Below, in pieces: positions 63,927 to 64,000 of a stretch of 64,000 nt of DNA. Where the stretch lies: positions 43,691 to 107,690 of the forward strand of contig NZ_CALPCC010000006.1 in the NCBI RefSeq assembly GCF_943192905.1. The letters run 5' to 3'. The notes below the pieces were generated by a model. It was given only the letters and a program-made list of their open reading frames with translations. It was not told the origin of the DNA and ran no database searches. A program made the position numbers and the translations under genes. Numbering within the stretch: position 1 is the stretch's first letter; every line of letters begins with the position of its first letter. Source of the stretch: Adlercreutzia murintestinalis. GTDB lineage: Bacteria; Actinomycetota; Coriobacteriia; Coriobacteriales; Eggerthellaceae.

Positions 63927-64000
63927 TTAATTCTCAAAAAGTGTGTCCGGAATGGCCAACAATTCCCAGATCACGATGGGAAAACCATGGCTAAAAGTTG
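63924..64000 (+). mobile_element. Possible left end of an inserted element (runs off right edge)
   Basis: From about 63924 the sequence no longer encodes the phosphatase start. It begins GGGTTAATTCTCAAAAAG and then TGTGTCCGG, which looks like a transposon end, and after about 60 bp an ATG at 63987 opens a frame starting Met-Ala-Lys-Ser. IS30-type transposases often begin so, but 14 bases are too few to tell. The other end lies outside. Confidence 0.4.

Noticed and set aside
1..64000. CRISPR arrays, rRNA genes, a replication origin, phage genes
   Set aside because: No regularly spaced repeats, rRNA stretches, DnaA-box cluster or phage structural genes were seen on reading the window.

Overview
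The window is a high-G+C bacterial chromosome segment. Its gene content points to an anaerobic gut actinobacterium of the Coriobacteriia, most likely Eggerthellaceae (Eggerthella/Gordonibacter/Adlercreutzia/Slackia type). The reasons are several Mo/W-bisMGD oxidoreductases with two-cluster ferredoxin partners, LuxR regulators carrying a long membrane domain, and actinobacterial-style housekeeping genes. This placement is inferred from gene content, not from a database match.

Layout. 1-2.3 kb: infB (5' part only), nusA and rimP on the minus strand, with a terminator hairpin directly in front of rimP. 2.4-5.6 kb: leuA and serA. 5.7-26.4 kb: an accessory anaerobic respiration region. Locus 1 is Mo enzyme, ferredoxin, 4-TM protein and a 61-aa flavin-motif protein, divergent from membrane-LuxR regulator 1. 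After serC come locus 2 (frameshifted Mo enzyme, ferredoxin, unknown 180-aa protein, MFS carrier, Cys-rich flavin-motif protein), regulator 2, and locus 3 (Mo enzyme, ferredoxin, 59-aa protein, amidohydrolase-like protein, MFS carrier), headed by the flavinyltransferase gene apbE. 26.5-27.6 kb: a flippase-like membrane protein.

27.6-33.9 kb: a visibly AT-richer seven-gene island on the minus strand (zinc-ribbon membrane protein, zinc-ribbon protein, SPFH-GYF protein, GYF protein, small zinc ribbon, Fic AMP-transferase, membrane protein), with a small XRE regulator diverging from it. 34-36.5 kb: MerR regulator, AlkA-type glycosylase, YfcE-type phosphodiesterase. 36.7-41.9 kb: ilvD-ilvB-ilvN-ilvC behind a structured leader that looks like a T-box. 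42.2-45 kb: gamma-carbonic-anhydrase-like protein and two tandem DUF262 proteins. 45-49.4 kb: prfA-prmC-PNP and trxA-trxB. 49.6-59.6 kb: Kef-type antiporter, thrS, zinc-ribbon membrane protein, clpX-valS, clpP and a short trigger factor. 59.6-64 kb: tRNA-Leu, sstT plus a Crp/Fnr regulator, a MATE transporter, and a low-Mr phosphatase gene whose 5' end is cut off, probably by a mobile element running off the right edge.

How the genes may work together (inference). Each Mo locus looks like a cassette for one substrate: a carrier, a cytoplasmic reductase with no Tat signal, a ferredoxin that feeds it electrons, and a nearby membrane-bound LuxR regulator. Three DxxSGAT/DxxTGAT motifs in two very small proteins, together with apbE, suggest that covalently bound FMN takes part in the electron path. 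The design resembles the catechol dehydroxylase and acetylene hydratase/transhydroxylase group, but the substrates cannot be read from the sequence.
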